Shown here piece after piece: positions 8,201 through 14,054 of a DNA stretch of 23,630 nt. Source of the DNA: JBBRTJ01 sp038244535. Lineage in GTDB: Bacteria > Actinomycetota > Acidimicrobiia > Acidimicrobiales > Ilumatobacteraceae. Under the pieces are notes generated by a model. That model worked only from the letters and a program-made list of their open reading frames with translations. It searched no databases and was not told the origin of the DNA. The stretch spans positions 1 to 23,630 of the forward strand of contig JBBRTJ010000059.1 of the NCBI GenBank assembly GCA_038244535.1. Reading direction: 5' to 3'. Both the position numbers and the translations under genes were made by a program. Each line of letters opens with the position of its first letter. Position 1 is the stretch's first letter.

Positions 8201-8667
8201 GCGTCGCGGGCGTGCCGGCCGAGCTGGCGCGCCGGGCGACCTTGTGGCCCGTGCTGCACGTCGCGTTCGACCTGGTCGAGATCGGGCAGGCACGGGGACG
8301 CACGCCGCTCGACGTCGCCGTCGTCTACTGGGCGCTCCTCGATCGCCTCGACCTCTGCTGGTTGCGCGACCGGATCGGGGCGCTGCCACATGCCGATCGG
8401 TGGCAGGCCCATGCGCAGGCTGCGCTGGCCGACGACCTGGAGGCCGAGCTGCGCGAGCTCACCGGTGACGTCCTGCGCAGCGGTGACCTGTTCAGCGAAC
8501 CCGGGCCCCTGATGCAACGGTGGCTGACCGCCAACCAGCGCGGGGTCGAGCGCCTCGCGAGCGTCTACCGCGACATCCGCACGTCGGCCACGTTCAACCT
8601 CACCACGCTGACCGTGGCCCTGCGTCAGCTGCAGAACCTCAGCATCGGCGCAGCCCCGACGCCATGA
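5251..8667 (+). CDS. gdh: NAD-specific glutamate dehydrogenase, N-terminally short form
   Basis: Predicted 1,138-residue enzyme of the large NAD-dependent glutamate dehydrogenase family (Bac_GDH), which deaminates glutamate to 2-oxoglutarate and ammonia. The catalytic core is complete: RGGPIARGGIRWSDRREDV near residue 333, the lysine-rich MVKNAVIVPVGAKGGFV near 363, DKGTATFSDNANAIA near 435, the Rossmann loop VVGIGDMSGDVFGN near 505, and VVGEGGNLGFTQRGR near 655. The C-terminal helical region is also present. The start corresponds to about residue 490 of the usual 1,600-residue actinobacterial enzyme, so the first ACT-type regulatory domains are absent. The ATG has a good GAGGACACC site, and no remnant of the missing part lies upstream. 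Convergent with the hydrolase gene, only four bases between stop codons. Confidence 0.9.
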   Translation: MDASTTATSGSTDGRRAGTDRLRLPDGTFAILTERHGESAARVLLDRFGSAFPTGYRETMRAEVAVGDIERVEALVDDRPDTELYRPPGRPPNEIRWKVYRRGQPIPLSRLVPLFEHLGLQVVDERPTEVRPAGGSSVWIHDLGLQAPVALTNGRLLDELRATFADLWAGRIEDDGCNRLVLLAGLTRREVAVVRTYVRYLPQTSSPFSIAYVENVLVANPTIAAGLVELFAERLDPDRPRLGTAPVATVAEAAILEQLDEVGSLDEDKILRSLLRLVEATTRTNAFQIGADGLASPCIAIKLDPALVPDLPLPRPMFEIWVCSPKVDGVHLRGGPIARGGIRWSDRREDVRTEVLGLMKAQMVKNAVIVPVGAKGGFVVKQRAAEPEAERRDVVACYEAFIGALLDVTDNLVGGAVVPPPRVVRLDGDDPYLVVAADKGTATFSDNANAIAVARGFWLGDAFASGGSRGYDHKVMAITARGAWESVRRHLRTLAVDADAAPLTVVGIGDMSGDVFGNAMLLSEHLQLVAAFDHRHVFLDPRPNAAAGFAERRRLFRLPRSSWDDYDRTLISRGGGVWPRSAKAIEVAPEVRAALGIDAEVLTPAEVISAILKAPVDLLWNGGIGTYVKAVSEANLAVGDRTNDAVRVNGSQLRCKVVGEGGNLGFTQRGRIEAALNGVLLNTDAIDNSAGVDCSDHEVNIKILLGAAEAAGQLNPDERDALLVAMTDDVAELVLEDNIDQNLALAVARMQAAPMVDVHAREIRALVAEGLIDRDLEALPTDKQFVERQAAGIGLTTPELAVLLAYTKTTDIAELVLSDVPDDPYFRPELVAYFPPAVREPFAGLIAGHPLRRQIVATRVVNDLVNRAGLSFDFRMTEEMGATVADTVRAHVASRDAFAVVPHWQAVQSLTGIDPRVQIELLLRLRYLVEGGVTWLLRHRHAPLDIGAVVAAFGPGAALLAEGMGTLLAPADRATAVADEDRFRVAGVPAELARRATLWPVLHVAFDLVEIGQARGRTPLDVAVVYWALLDRLDLCWLRDRIGALPHADRWQAHAQAALADDLEAELRELTGDVLRSGDLFSEPGPLMQRWLTANQRGVERLASVYRDIRTSATFNLTTLTVALRQLQNLSIGAAPTP

Positions 8668-8671
8668 ACCA

Positions 8672-9469
8672 TCAGGCGGCGGTGTGGCGGTACGTCGCTG
8701 GCCGCGGGAAGAGGTGACGGGTGGCGAACGGCGGCCGGAACGGCTTCCACGAGCCCTCGGGCAGGGCCAGGCGATCGGCGATGGCGAGCAGCACCGCTGG
8801 GTTCACGCCGAGCCCGCTGTGGCTGCCGCGAACCTCGATGCTCTGGCGCAGCGGGCCATCGTCCTCGAGACAGGTGTACCAGCGCACCACTCCGTCGGTG
8901 CGGGTGTAGATGGCCGTGGACGGCACGGTCAGCTTCGGCTTGTGATGCTCGGGGATGAGCATCTCGTCCAGCTCGCCGAAGCCCCCCTGCAACGAGTCCC
9001 AGAGGTTCGAGGCCGCGCTGCGGTCATCGACCTCCATGCGAAAGGGGCTGCCGAGGGTGATGACCTGACGGACCATCGCCGGGCGGCGGCGGGCCAGCGA
9101 TCGGGCGTAGATGCCACCGAGGCTCCAGCCCACGATGCTGACGGGCCGCCCGTGCCGCTCGTGGAGCTCGACCAGGCGCTGCTCCATGCCGAGGAGCACC
9201 CGGTGGGTGGGGCCGAGGTTGCGGCCGAGCTGCCAACCGTGGGTCCAGTAGCCCTGGGAGCGCAGGAACCATCGCAGCGGCACCGTCGACTGATCGGACG
9301 CGGTGAACCCGGGGAGCACGAGCACCGGATGGCGGTCGCCCCGGCCGAGGAGCCGGAGCACGGGTGACGCCGCCACGAACGCCCCCATCTCGAACATGGC
9401 CCGGCTCTCCATCAACGTGAAGAGAGGCGAGGGGGGCCGAACCGGGCGACGGCCGTCGGTTGCACTCAT
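8672..9469 (-). CDS. Alpha/beta-hydrolase (lipase/esterase-like)
   Basis: Predicted 265-residue serine hydrolase. VLVLPGFTASD at about residues 50-59 supplies the oxyanion-hole strand and VGWSLGG places the nucleophile at Ser116. Later TRTDGVV and GSHSGLG are likely to supply the acid and histidine of the triad. No signal peptide is evident, so a cytoplasmic esterase or acyl hydrolase is expected; the substrate is unknown. The ATG at 9469 is chosen because a TACAGT hexamer ends eight bases before it and there is no Shine-Dalgarno site, which fits leaderless translation. The frame extends to 9529, but that extension reads through the dispersed repeat at 9492-9552. Divergent from the ABC module. 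Confidence 0.82.
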   Translation of the reverse strand: MSATDGRRPVRPPSPLFTLMESRAMFEMGAFVAASPVLRLLGRGDRHPVLVLPGFTASDQSTVPLRWFLRSQGYWTHGWQLGRNLGPTHRVLLGMEQRLVELHERHGRPVSIVGWSLGGIYARSLARRRPAMVRQVITLGSPFRMEVDDRSAASNLWDSLQGGFGELDEMLIPEHHKPKLTVPSTAIYTRTDGVVRWYTCLEDDGPLRQSIEVRGSHSGLGVNPAVLLAIADRLALPEGSWKPFRPPFATRHLFPRPATYRHTAA

Positions 9470-9477
9470 TGGCACGG

Positions 9478-9483
9478 ACTGTA
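9478..9483 (-). promoter_or_regulatory. Putative -10 hexamer for leaderless hydrolase transcript
   Basis: TACAGT on the minus strand, eight bases before the ATG at 9469. It fits the TAnnnT pattern seen before several other starts in this window. Confidence 0.42.
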
Positions 9484-9491
9484 CCGAAGTG

Positions 9492-9552
9492 GGCCGGGAG
9501 GCCAACTTGTGCGGCCAAGGGGCGCCCACACCGCCTTCGCCGCACCAGCTCA
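9492..9552 (+). repeat. 61-bp direct repeat, copy A
   Basis: These 61 bases match 13666-13726 at 55 positions without gaps. Each copy has an internal inverted repeat: TTGTGCGGC facing GCCGCACAA in copy B, with one mismatch here. Copy A lies between the divergent hydrolase and ABC permease genes and copy B directly after the last gene of the ABC module, in the same orientation. Both copies are followed 33-38 bases later by the hexamer TAGCCT. Read on the minus strand the repeat encodes APWPHKLASRP in both places, which is chance coding. Confidence 0.9.
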
Positions 9553-9584
9553 GCGCTGGTGCGTCTCGGCCGCTCGATGGTCAC

Positions 9585-9590
9585 TAGCCT
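9585..9590 (+). promoter_or_regulatory. Putative -10 hexamer for the ABC module
   Basis: TAGCCT, identical to the hexamer before the AsnC-domain gene (13764-13769), occurs 33 bases after repeat copy A and 71 bases before the chosen GTG start of the permease gene. It would give a leader of roughly 65 bases. Confidence 0.33.
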
Positions 9591-9661
9591 GTCCCGGGGC
9601 ACCGTCAGATGGTACGAACGGGTCGTGCAGGGCGACAGGAGCGAGTCGGTCCGGGGCGGTC

Positions 9662-12289
9662 GTGACCGTCGGTAGGTGGCGGCGTTCGCCGCTCCGGCTT
9701 CTCCGCACCCCGCGCCTGCTGGCCGCGGCCGCCCTCGTCGGTGCGATCCTCGGCGTCGTGGGGGCGTTGCCCCTGCTGTTCGTGCCGTCGGTGTCGAGCG
9801 GCGCGTTGGAGCGTCAGATCGCGCCCTTGTGCACCGGGACGAGCATCAACCCCAACGCCGCCGCCAACGGCGCGCGCGTCGACCGGTTGCCCGCGGCGGT
9901 GGCGTCGGTGCCGGGGTTCGGGACGCCCATCGTGTCGAGGGCGAGCACCGCCTCCCAGGCGGCATCGCTGCAACTGGGCGAGGCGAGCGCGCCGATCGGG
10001 ATCGGGACCCGTCCCGGGTTCGAGGCCAACCTCGACGTCGTCGAGCGAGCCGATGCCGGTGACCTGTGGGTGCCCGACTCCGTCGCAACACGCCTTGCGG
10101 CTCATGCCGGTGACACCGTCGACTTGCATGCAGCTGGTGTCGGCGAAGCCGAGACCGTGGTGCCCGTTCGGATCCACGGCGTGTTCCGCGACCTGAGCGA
10201 GCAACGGCTCTCGGACTTCTGGTGCTCGCTGCAGACAGCCATCGCGCCGGTCGCCTACATCACCGACAACTTCCCGCCACTGTTCACCGTCACCGACGCC
10301 GAGACCTACGACCGGCTCATCCACGCGACCGGGCTGCGCACGAACATCACCCGCCTCGAGGTTCCCTTTGCCCCCGCCCCCACGACGCTCACCTCGGCCC
10401 GGCGCAGCGTCGCCGAGCTCCCAGCGCTCTATGAGGCGGTCAAGCGGGCCACCGAGCCGACGTTCGACGAGAGGAAGCTCAGCTTTGCACCGCCGGTGCT
10501 GCTCTCGTCGCGGCTGGGGTTCGTGACCAGTCGCTCGGCGGCCATCCGCGAATCGGTGGGGGTGTCGATCACCCCGATGGCGGTGGTGGCGATCGTGGCC
10601 GCGCTCGGCCTCGCGGTGGCGCTCGGTCGTTTCTGGCTCGATCGGCGGCGGGCCGAGGCGTTGTTGCTGTGGGTCCGGGGCGTGAGCCCGCTGGCGATCG
10701 GAGGGCAGGGCGCCGTCGAGCTGGCCCTCCCCGTGGTGGTCGGCGGTGCGCTCGGTTGGGGCGTGGCCCGGCTTGCCATCGCCGGCGTCGGTCCGAGCTC
10801 CTCGCTCGACCCGGGAACGCCGGCGGCGGCGGCGGTCATCGGCGGAGCCGTCGTCGTGGGCGGGCTCGTCGTCGCGGCGGCCAGTGCCGCGTGGGTGGCC
10901 CGCTCGCTTGGTGACGTCCGCCCCCGCCTCGCCCGCCGTCGAGTGCCGGTGTTGTGGGAGATCCCCGTGCTCCTGCTGGCGTGGTGGTCGTGGGATCGCC
11001 TGCGCCAGCACGGCCTTCCGCTCGTCGACGGCGACCGGGTCGGCACGATCGACCGTTGGGCGCTGGCCTTCCCGCTCCTGGCCATGATCGGCATCCTGGG
11101 ACTGCTCGCTCGGGTCTTCGGGGTGGTGCTGCGCGTGGGCGACCGTGCCACCGGACGCCGTTCGCTCGCCGGCTGGTTGGCGGCGCGGCGGCTCGCCGCC
11201 GATCATCGGCCCGTGGCCCTGCTGTTCGGGCTCACCGCGCTCGCCGTCGCGTCGGTGGTGTTCGCGGCGGGGCTGGTGGCCAGTGCCGACGCCACCCTGC
11301 AGACCAAGGCGGCGGTGTTCCTGGGTGCTGACACCGTGGTGAAGCTGACCGATGCCACGCTGCCGCCGCCAGGCGGGCTGGCCGGCCGGGTGACGGCCGT
11401 CGGCCGCCGCGAGGACGTGCGCATCGGGGGGAAGCCGGCCGATCTGCTGGTCGTCGATCCGGCCACGTTTGCTTCGGGTTCGGTGTGGGACGACTCGTTC
11501 GCCGACGAGTCGCTCGGCACGCTGCTGCACCGGTTGGAGCAGGCGCCGGTCATGCCCGACGGTGCCGAGCCGGTGATCGTGGTGGGCTCGGGCCTACCGA
11601 GCGGCGCGCTCACGATCGCCAGCGACCCGACCCACCCTCGGCCGTTCCATCGGGTCGGCACGTCCCGGGTGTTCGCAGCCTTCGAGGGCACGAAGCCCTT
11701 GCTCGTGGCGCGCTCCGGGGCCTGGGCCACGGCTCCCGTGGCGACCGAGCGACTGCTCTGGACGACGGCCGACGAGGCCCACGTGAGGACGGCACTGCGG
11801 GCCTCGGGGGCGGTGCCGTTCTACGTCCTCACCAAGGACCGCGTGATCGACGGTTCGGGCTTCCTGCCGACGCTGTGGACCTTCGCCTTCTTCCAGGCCC
11901 TCGGCGCGGTGCTCGGGGCGCTCGCTCTCGGCGCCGTGCTGGTCTACGCCGAGGCCCGCCAGCGGGCTCGCACGGTGGCCTATTCGCTCAGCGGGCGCAT
12001 GGGACTGCGGGCGCGGACCCACTGGGCCGCGTTGGTGGCCGAACTGGCCGCGCTCACGCTCGGCGCGGTGGTGGCGGGCGCCACGGTCGGGATCGTGGTG
12101 TCGCGATGGGTGGGTCAGTTCCTCGATGCCGCCCCTCGTCTGCCCCCGGGGCCTCTGGGACGGGTGCCGGTCGGCTCCGTCGCGATCGCCGTTCTGCTCG
12201 GCACCGTCCTGGTGATCGTGACGGCGTCGCTCGTCCAGCGGGCGGCGGGGCGGGCCGATGTGGCGGAGGTGCTCCGTGGCGACGTCTGA
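9662..12289 (+). CDS. FtsX/MacB-type ABC transporter permease
   Basis: Predicted 875-residue membrane protein. The first membrane segment is at residues 16-40 (LLAAAALVGAILGVVGALPLLF), followed by a large extracytoplasmic domain of about 265 residues with two cysteines (IAPLCTGTS and DFWCSLQ) that could pair. Then come clusters of hydrophobic helices from nt 10560 (first FtsX-like domain), near nt 11040-11290, and near the C terminus (TFAFFQALGAVLGALALGAVLVYA, then two more helices). A second extracytoplasmic region lies between them. The C terminus DVAEVLRGDV is typical of FtsX/LolC/MacB permeases. It works with the two ATPases encoded next, probably exporting or extracting a lipid, lipoprotein or peptide. 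GTG 9662 is the only plausible start near the first helix; its ribosome-binding site is weak. Overlaps the next gene. Confidence 0.85.
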   Translation: MTVGRWRRSPLRLLRTPRLLAAAALVGAILGVVGALPLLFVPSVSSGALERQIAPLCTGTSINPNAAANGARVDRLPAAVASVPGFGTPIVSRASTASQAASLQLGEASAPIGIGTRPGFEANLDVVERADAGDLWVPDSVATRLAAHAGDTVDLHAAGVGEAETVVPVRIHGVFRDLSEQRLSDFWCSLQTAIAPVAYITDNFPPLFTVTDAETYDRLIHATGLRTNITRLEVPFAPAPTTLTSARRSVAELPALYEAVKRATEPTFDERKLSFAPPVLLSSRLGFVTSRSAAIRESVGVSITPMAVVAIVAALGLAVALGRFWLDRRRAEALLLWVRGVSPLAIGGQGAVELALPVVVGGALGWGVARLAIAGVGPSSSLDPGTPAAAAVIGGAVVVGGLVVAAASAAWVARSLGDVRPRLARRRVPVLWEIPVLLLAWWSWDRLRQHGLPLVDGDRVGTIDRWALAFPLLAMIGILGLLARVFGVVLRVGDRATGRRSLAGWLAARRLAADHRPVALLFGLTALAVASVVFAAGLVASADATLQTKAAVFLGADTVVKLTDATLPPPGGLAGRVTAVGRREDVRIGGKPADLLVVDPATFASGSVWDDSFADESLGTLLHRLEQAPVMPDGAEPVIVVGSGLPSGALTIASDPTHPRPFHRVGTSRVFAAFEGTKPLLVARSGAWATAPVATERLLWTTADEAHVRTALRASGAVPFYVLTKDRVIDGSGFLPTLWTFAFFQALGAVLGALALGAVLVYAEARQRARTVAYSLSGRMGLRARTHWAALVAELAALTLGAVVAGATVGIVVSRWVGQFLDAAPRLPPGPLGRVPVGSVAIAVLLGTVLVIVTASLVQRAAGRADVAEVLRGDV

Positions 12290-13001
12290 GCCCCTCGGCG
12301 GATCGCCGGCCTCGTCCGCGCCGCGGCTGCTCGCTGCTCGGCTGGTGGCGGTCGATCAGGTGTATCGGCTGCCCTCGGGCCGGGTCGTCGCGCTCGACGA
12401 GGTGTCGGCCGACCTGGTGCACGGCGCGGTGACGGTCGTCGCCGGGCCGTCCGGGTCCGGCAAGTCGACGCTGCTGCGGCTGGTGGCTCTGCTCGAGCAC
12501 CCGACCGCGGGGCGGGTCGAGGTGGCGGGCACGGATGTGACCGCGTTGTCGGCGCGAGCGAGGCGCCGGCTCCGACGCCGCCTCATCGCCTACGTGTTCC
12601 AGCGCCCGCTCGACAACCTCGTCGAAGGTGCCGACGCCGCCGGTCAACTCCAGTTTGCGGCTCGTCTTCGGGGCGTGCCGCCGCCCGACCCCGAGGAGGC
12701 GCTGGGCGCACTCGGCCTCGCACACCGCTCCCACGCGTCGATCCGGACCTTGTCGGGCGGCGAGCAGCAGCGCCTCGCGTTCGCCGCCGCCCTGGCCAGC
12801 CGCCCCGCGCTCATCGTCGCCGACGAGCCCACCGCGCAGCTCGACCATGCCTCGGGCGCGCTCGTGATCGAGGCGCTGACCACGCTGCGCTCGTTGGGCG
12901 CCACCGTGGTCGTGTCGTCTCACGATCCCGCGGTCGCCGAAGTGGCCGACCACGTCGTGCGGCTGGCCTCCGGGCGAGTGGTGGATGAGGCCCGGCGATG
13001 A
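12276..13001 (+). CDS. ABC transporter ATPase (module subunit 1)
   Basis: Predicted 241-residue ATPase of the LolD/MacB type. Walker A is GPSGSGKST, the Q-loop is YVFQRP, the signature is LSGGEQQR, Walker B is LIVADEPT with the catalytic Glu, the D-loop is AQLD, and the switch histidine is in SSHD. It is therefore a fully competent ATPase by motif. GTG 12276 is chosen because CGGAGG lies about eight bases before it; it overlaps the permease stop codon by 14 bases, so the two are translationally coupled. An ATG at 12258 in the same frame has no such site. It couples ATP hydrolysis to the FtsX-type permease, presumably paired with the next protein. Confidence 0.92.
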   Translation: MATSEPLGGSPASSAPRLLAARLVAVDQVYRLPSGRVVALDEVSADLVHGAVTVVAGPSGSGKSTLLRLVALLEHPTAGRVEVAGTDVTALSARARRRLRRRLIAYVFQRPLDNLVEGADAAGQLQFAARLRGVPPPDPEEALGALGLAHRSHASIRTLSGGEQQRLAFAAALASRPALIVADEPTAQLDHASGALVIEALTTLRSLGATVVVSSHDPAVAEVADHVVRLASGRVVDEARR

Positions 13002-13666
13002 GAGTCGTGCTCGAGGCAACCGCCGTCACCAAGCGCTACGGCACGAACCCACCGGCCGTCGACGCCGTGTCGCTCGCCCTGGCCGAGGGTGATCTCGTCG
13101 CCCTGTCGGGCCCGTCGGGCTCAGGCAAGACCACGCTCGTGCACCTGCTCGCAGCGTTCGAGCAACCCGAGACGGGAGCGGTGCGCTGGGCCGGCCTCGA
13201 CGGCAACGGGGGGCTCACGAGCACCCCGCCGACGTGGGCCCAGCTGTCGTTCGTACCCCAGGCACTGGGCCTGCTCCACGAGCTCACCGTGGCCGACAAC
13301 GTCGGTCTCCCGGCCCGGCTCGCCATGGTCGGCGAGGCCGAACGCGACGCCCGCACGGCGGCGCTGTTGGAGGCGCTGGGCTTGGCTCACCTCGCGCGAC
13401 GCCGTCCTGGTCAGTGCTCGCTCGGCGAGCAGCAGCGCGTGGCGGTGGCGCGGGCCTTGCACCGGCGGCCACTCGTGCTGCTGCTCGACGAGCCGACTGC
13501 CCCCCAGGACGCGGCATCGACGCAGCGGATCGACGACGTCGTCACCACGGCCGCGTTCCACGGCACGGCGTGCCTCGTGGCCACCCACGACCCGGCGATG
13601 GTCGCTGTCGCCCACCGCCGCTGGCACCTGATCGACGGCACGTTGGAAGAGGTCGATGGCGGGTAG
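12998..13666 (+). CDS. ABC transporter ATPase (module subunit 2, altered signature)
   Basis: Predicted 222-residue ATPase, different from its neighbour. Walker A is GPSGSGKTT, the Q-loop is FVPQ, Walker B is VLLLDEPT and the switch region is ATHD. The signature reads CSLGEQQRV where LSGGEQQRV is usual, so the first signature glycine is leucine. The D-loop reads APQD where SALD is usual. Both changes lie where ABC heterodimers often have a weakened site. The ATG overlaps the previous stop codon as ATGA. The gene ends exactly at the start of repeat copy B. It most likely forms a heterodimer with subunit 1 under the same permease, or less likely serves another permease elsewhere. Confidence 0.9.
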   Translation: MRVVLEATAVTKRYGTNPPAVDAVSLALAEGDLVALSGPSGSGKTTLVHLLAAFEQPETGAVRWAGLDGNGGLTSTPPTWAQLSFVPQALGLLHELTVADNVGLPARLAMVGEAERDARTAALLEALGLAHLARRRPGQCSLGEQQRVAVARALHRRPLVLLLDEPTAPQDAASTQRIDDVVTTAAFHGTACLVATHDPAMVAVAHRRWHLIDGTLEEVDGG

Positions 13667-13726
13667 GCCGGGAAGCCAACTTGTGCGGCCAGGGGGCACC
13701 CGCGCCGCCTTCGCCGCACAAGCTCA
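13666..13726 (+). repeat. 61-bp direct repeat, copy B
   Basis: Ninety percent identical to 9492-9552. It begins at the last base of the stop codon of ABC ATPase 2. A nine-base stem TTGTGCGGC (13681-13689) faces GCCGCACAA (13713-13721), around about 23 bases that contain a smaller GGG/CCC hairpin. It might serve as a terminator for the ABC operon, but copy A sits where no plus-strand gene ends. No T-run follows the stem. Confidence 0.9.
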
Positions 13727-13763
13727 CCGTCGGCTCCTCCCGAGGGCTCGCGCACCCCGGCGG

Positions 13764-13769
13764 TAGCCT
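13764..13769 (+). promoter_or_regulatory. Putative -10 hexamer for leaderless AsnC-gltX-ydcF operon
   Basis: TAGCCT followed by six bases and the ATG at 13776. There is no Shine-Dalgarno sequence, so a leaderless transcript starting at the AsnC-domain gene is the simplest reading. Repeat copy B lies 38 bases upstream. Confidence 0.48.
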
Positions 13770-13775
13770 CGCTGC

Positions 13776-14054
13776 ATGGTCACTGCCTTCGTGCTCATCT
13801 CCAGCGAGCCGTCCCGGACGGCCGCACTCGCGGCCGAGCTGGCCGATGTCGAGGGCGTGGCCGAGGTGTACTCCGTGGCCGGCGACGTCGACCTCGTCGC
13901 CATCGTCCGGGTCCGCCAGCACGACGAGCTGGCCGAGGTCGTCACCGGCCGGATGGCGGCGCTCCAAGGCATCGTGAGCACCCGGACCATGGTGGCGTTT
14001 CGCAGCTACAGCCAGCACGACGTCGATGCCATGTGGTCGATCGGGCTCGCATGA
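13776..14054 (+). CDS. Stand-alone AsnC/Lrp ligand-binding (RAM) domain protein
   Basis: Predicted 92-residue protein that consists only of the alpha/beta ligand-binding domain of Lrp/AsnC regulators. It has the beta-alpha-beta start TAFVLISSEPSRTAALAAELADVEGVAEVYSVAGDVDLVAIVRV and a second half ending STRTMVAFRSYSQHD. The DNA-binding helix-turn-helix half is absent, and the start site leaves no room for it. Such single-domain proteins form octamer-like rings and may sense amino acids or modulate partners. The gene overlaps gltX by four bases (ATGA), so it is co-translated with glutamyl-tRNA synthetase. A link to glutamate or amino-acid sensing is tempting but inferred from position only. Confidence 0.85.
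   Translation: MVTAFVLISSEPSRTAALAAELADVEGVAEVYSVAGDVDLVAIVRVRQHDELAEVVTGRMAALQGIVSTRTMVAFRSYSQHDVDAMWSIGLA

Noticed and set aside
6220..8517. A 765-codon minus-strand frame opposite the glutamate dehydrogenase
   Set aside because: Long antisense frames are expected in high-GC genes. The sense strand encodes a full catalytic enzyme and the antisense product is His/Arg/Gly-rich with no motif.
9605..11530. A 641-codon minus-strand frame opposite the ABC permease
   Set aside because: It is antisense to a convincing membrane permease. The product is low-complexity and charged with no domain.
13666..13726. Intrinsic terminator for the ABC operon
   Set aside because: The stem has a long loop and no T-run, and the same element occurs at 9492-9552 where no plus-strand gene ends.
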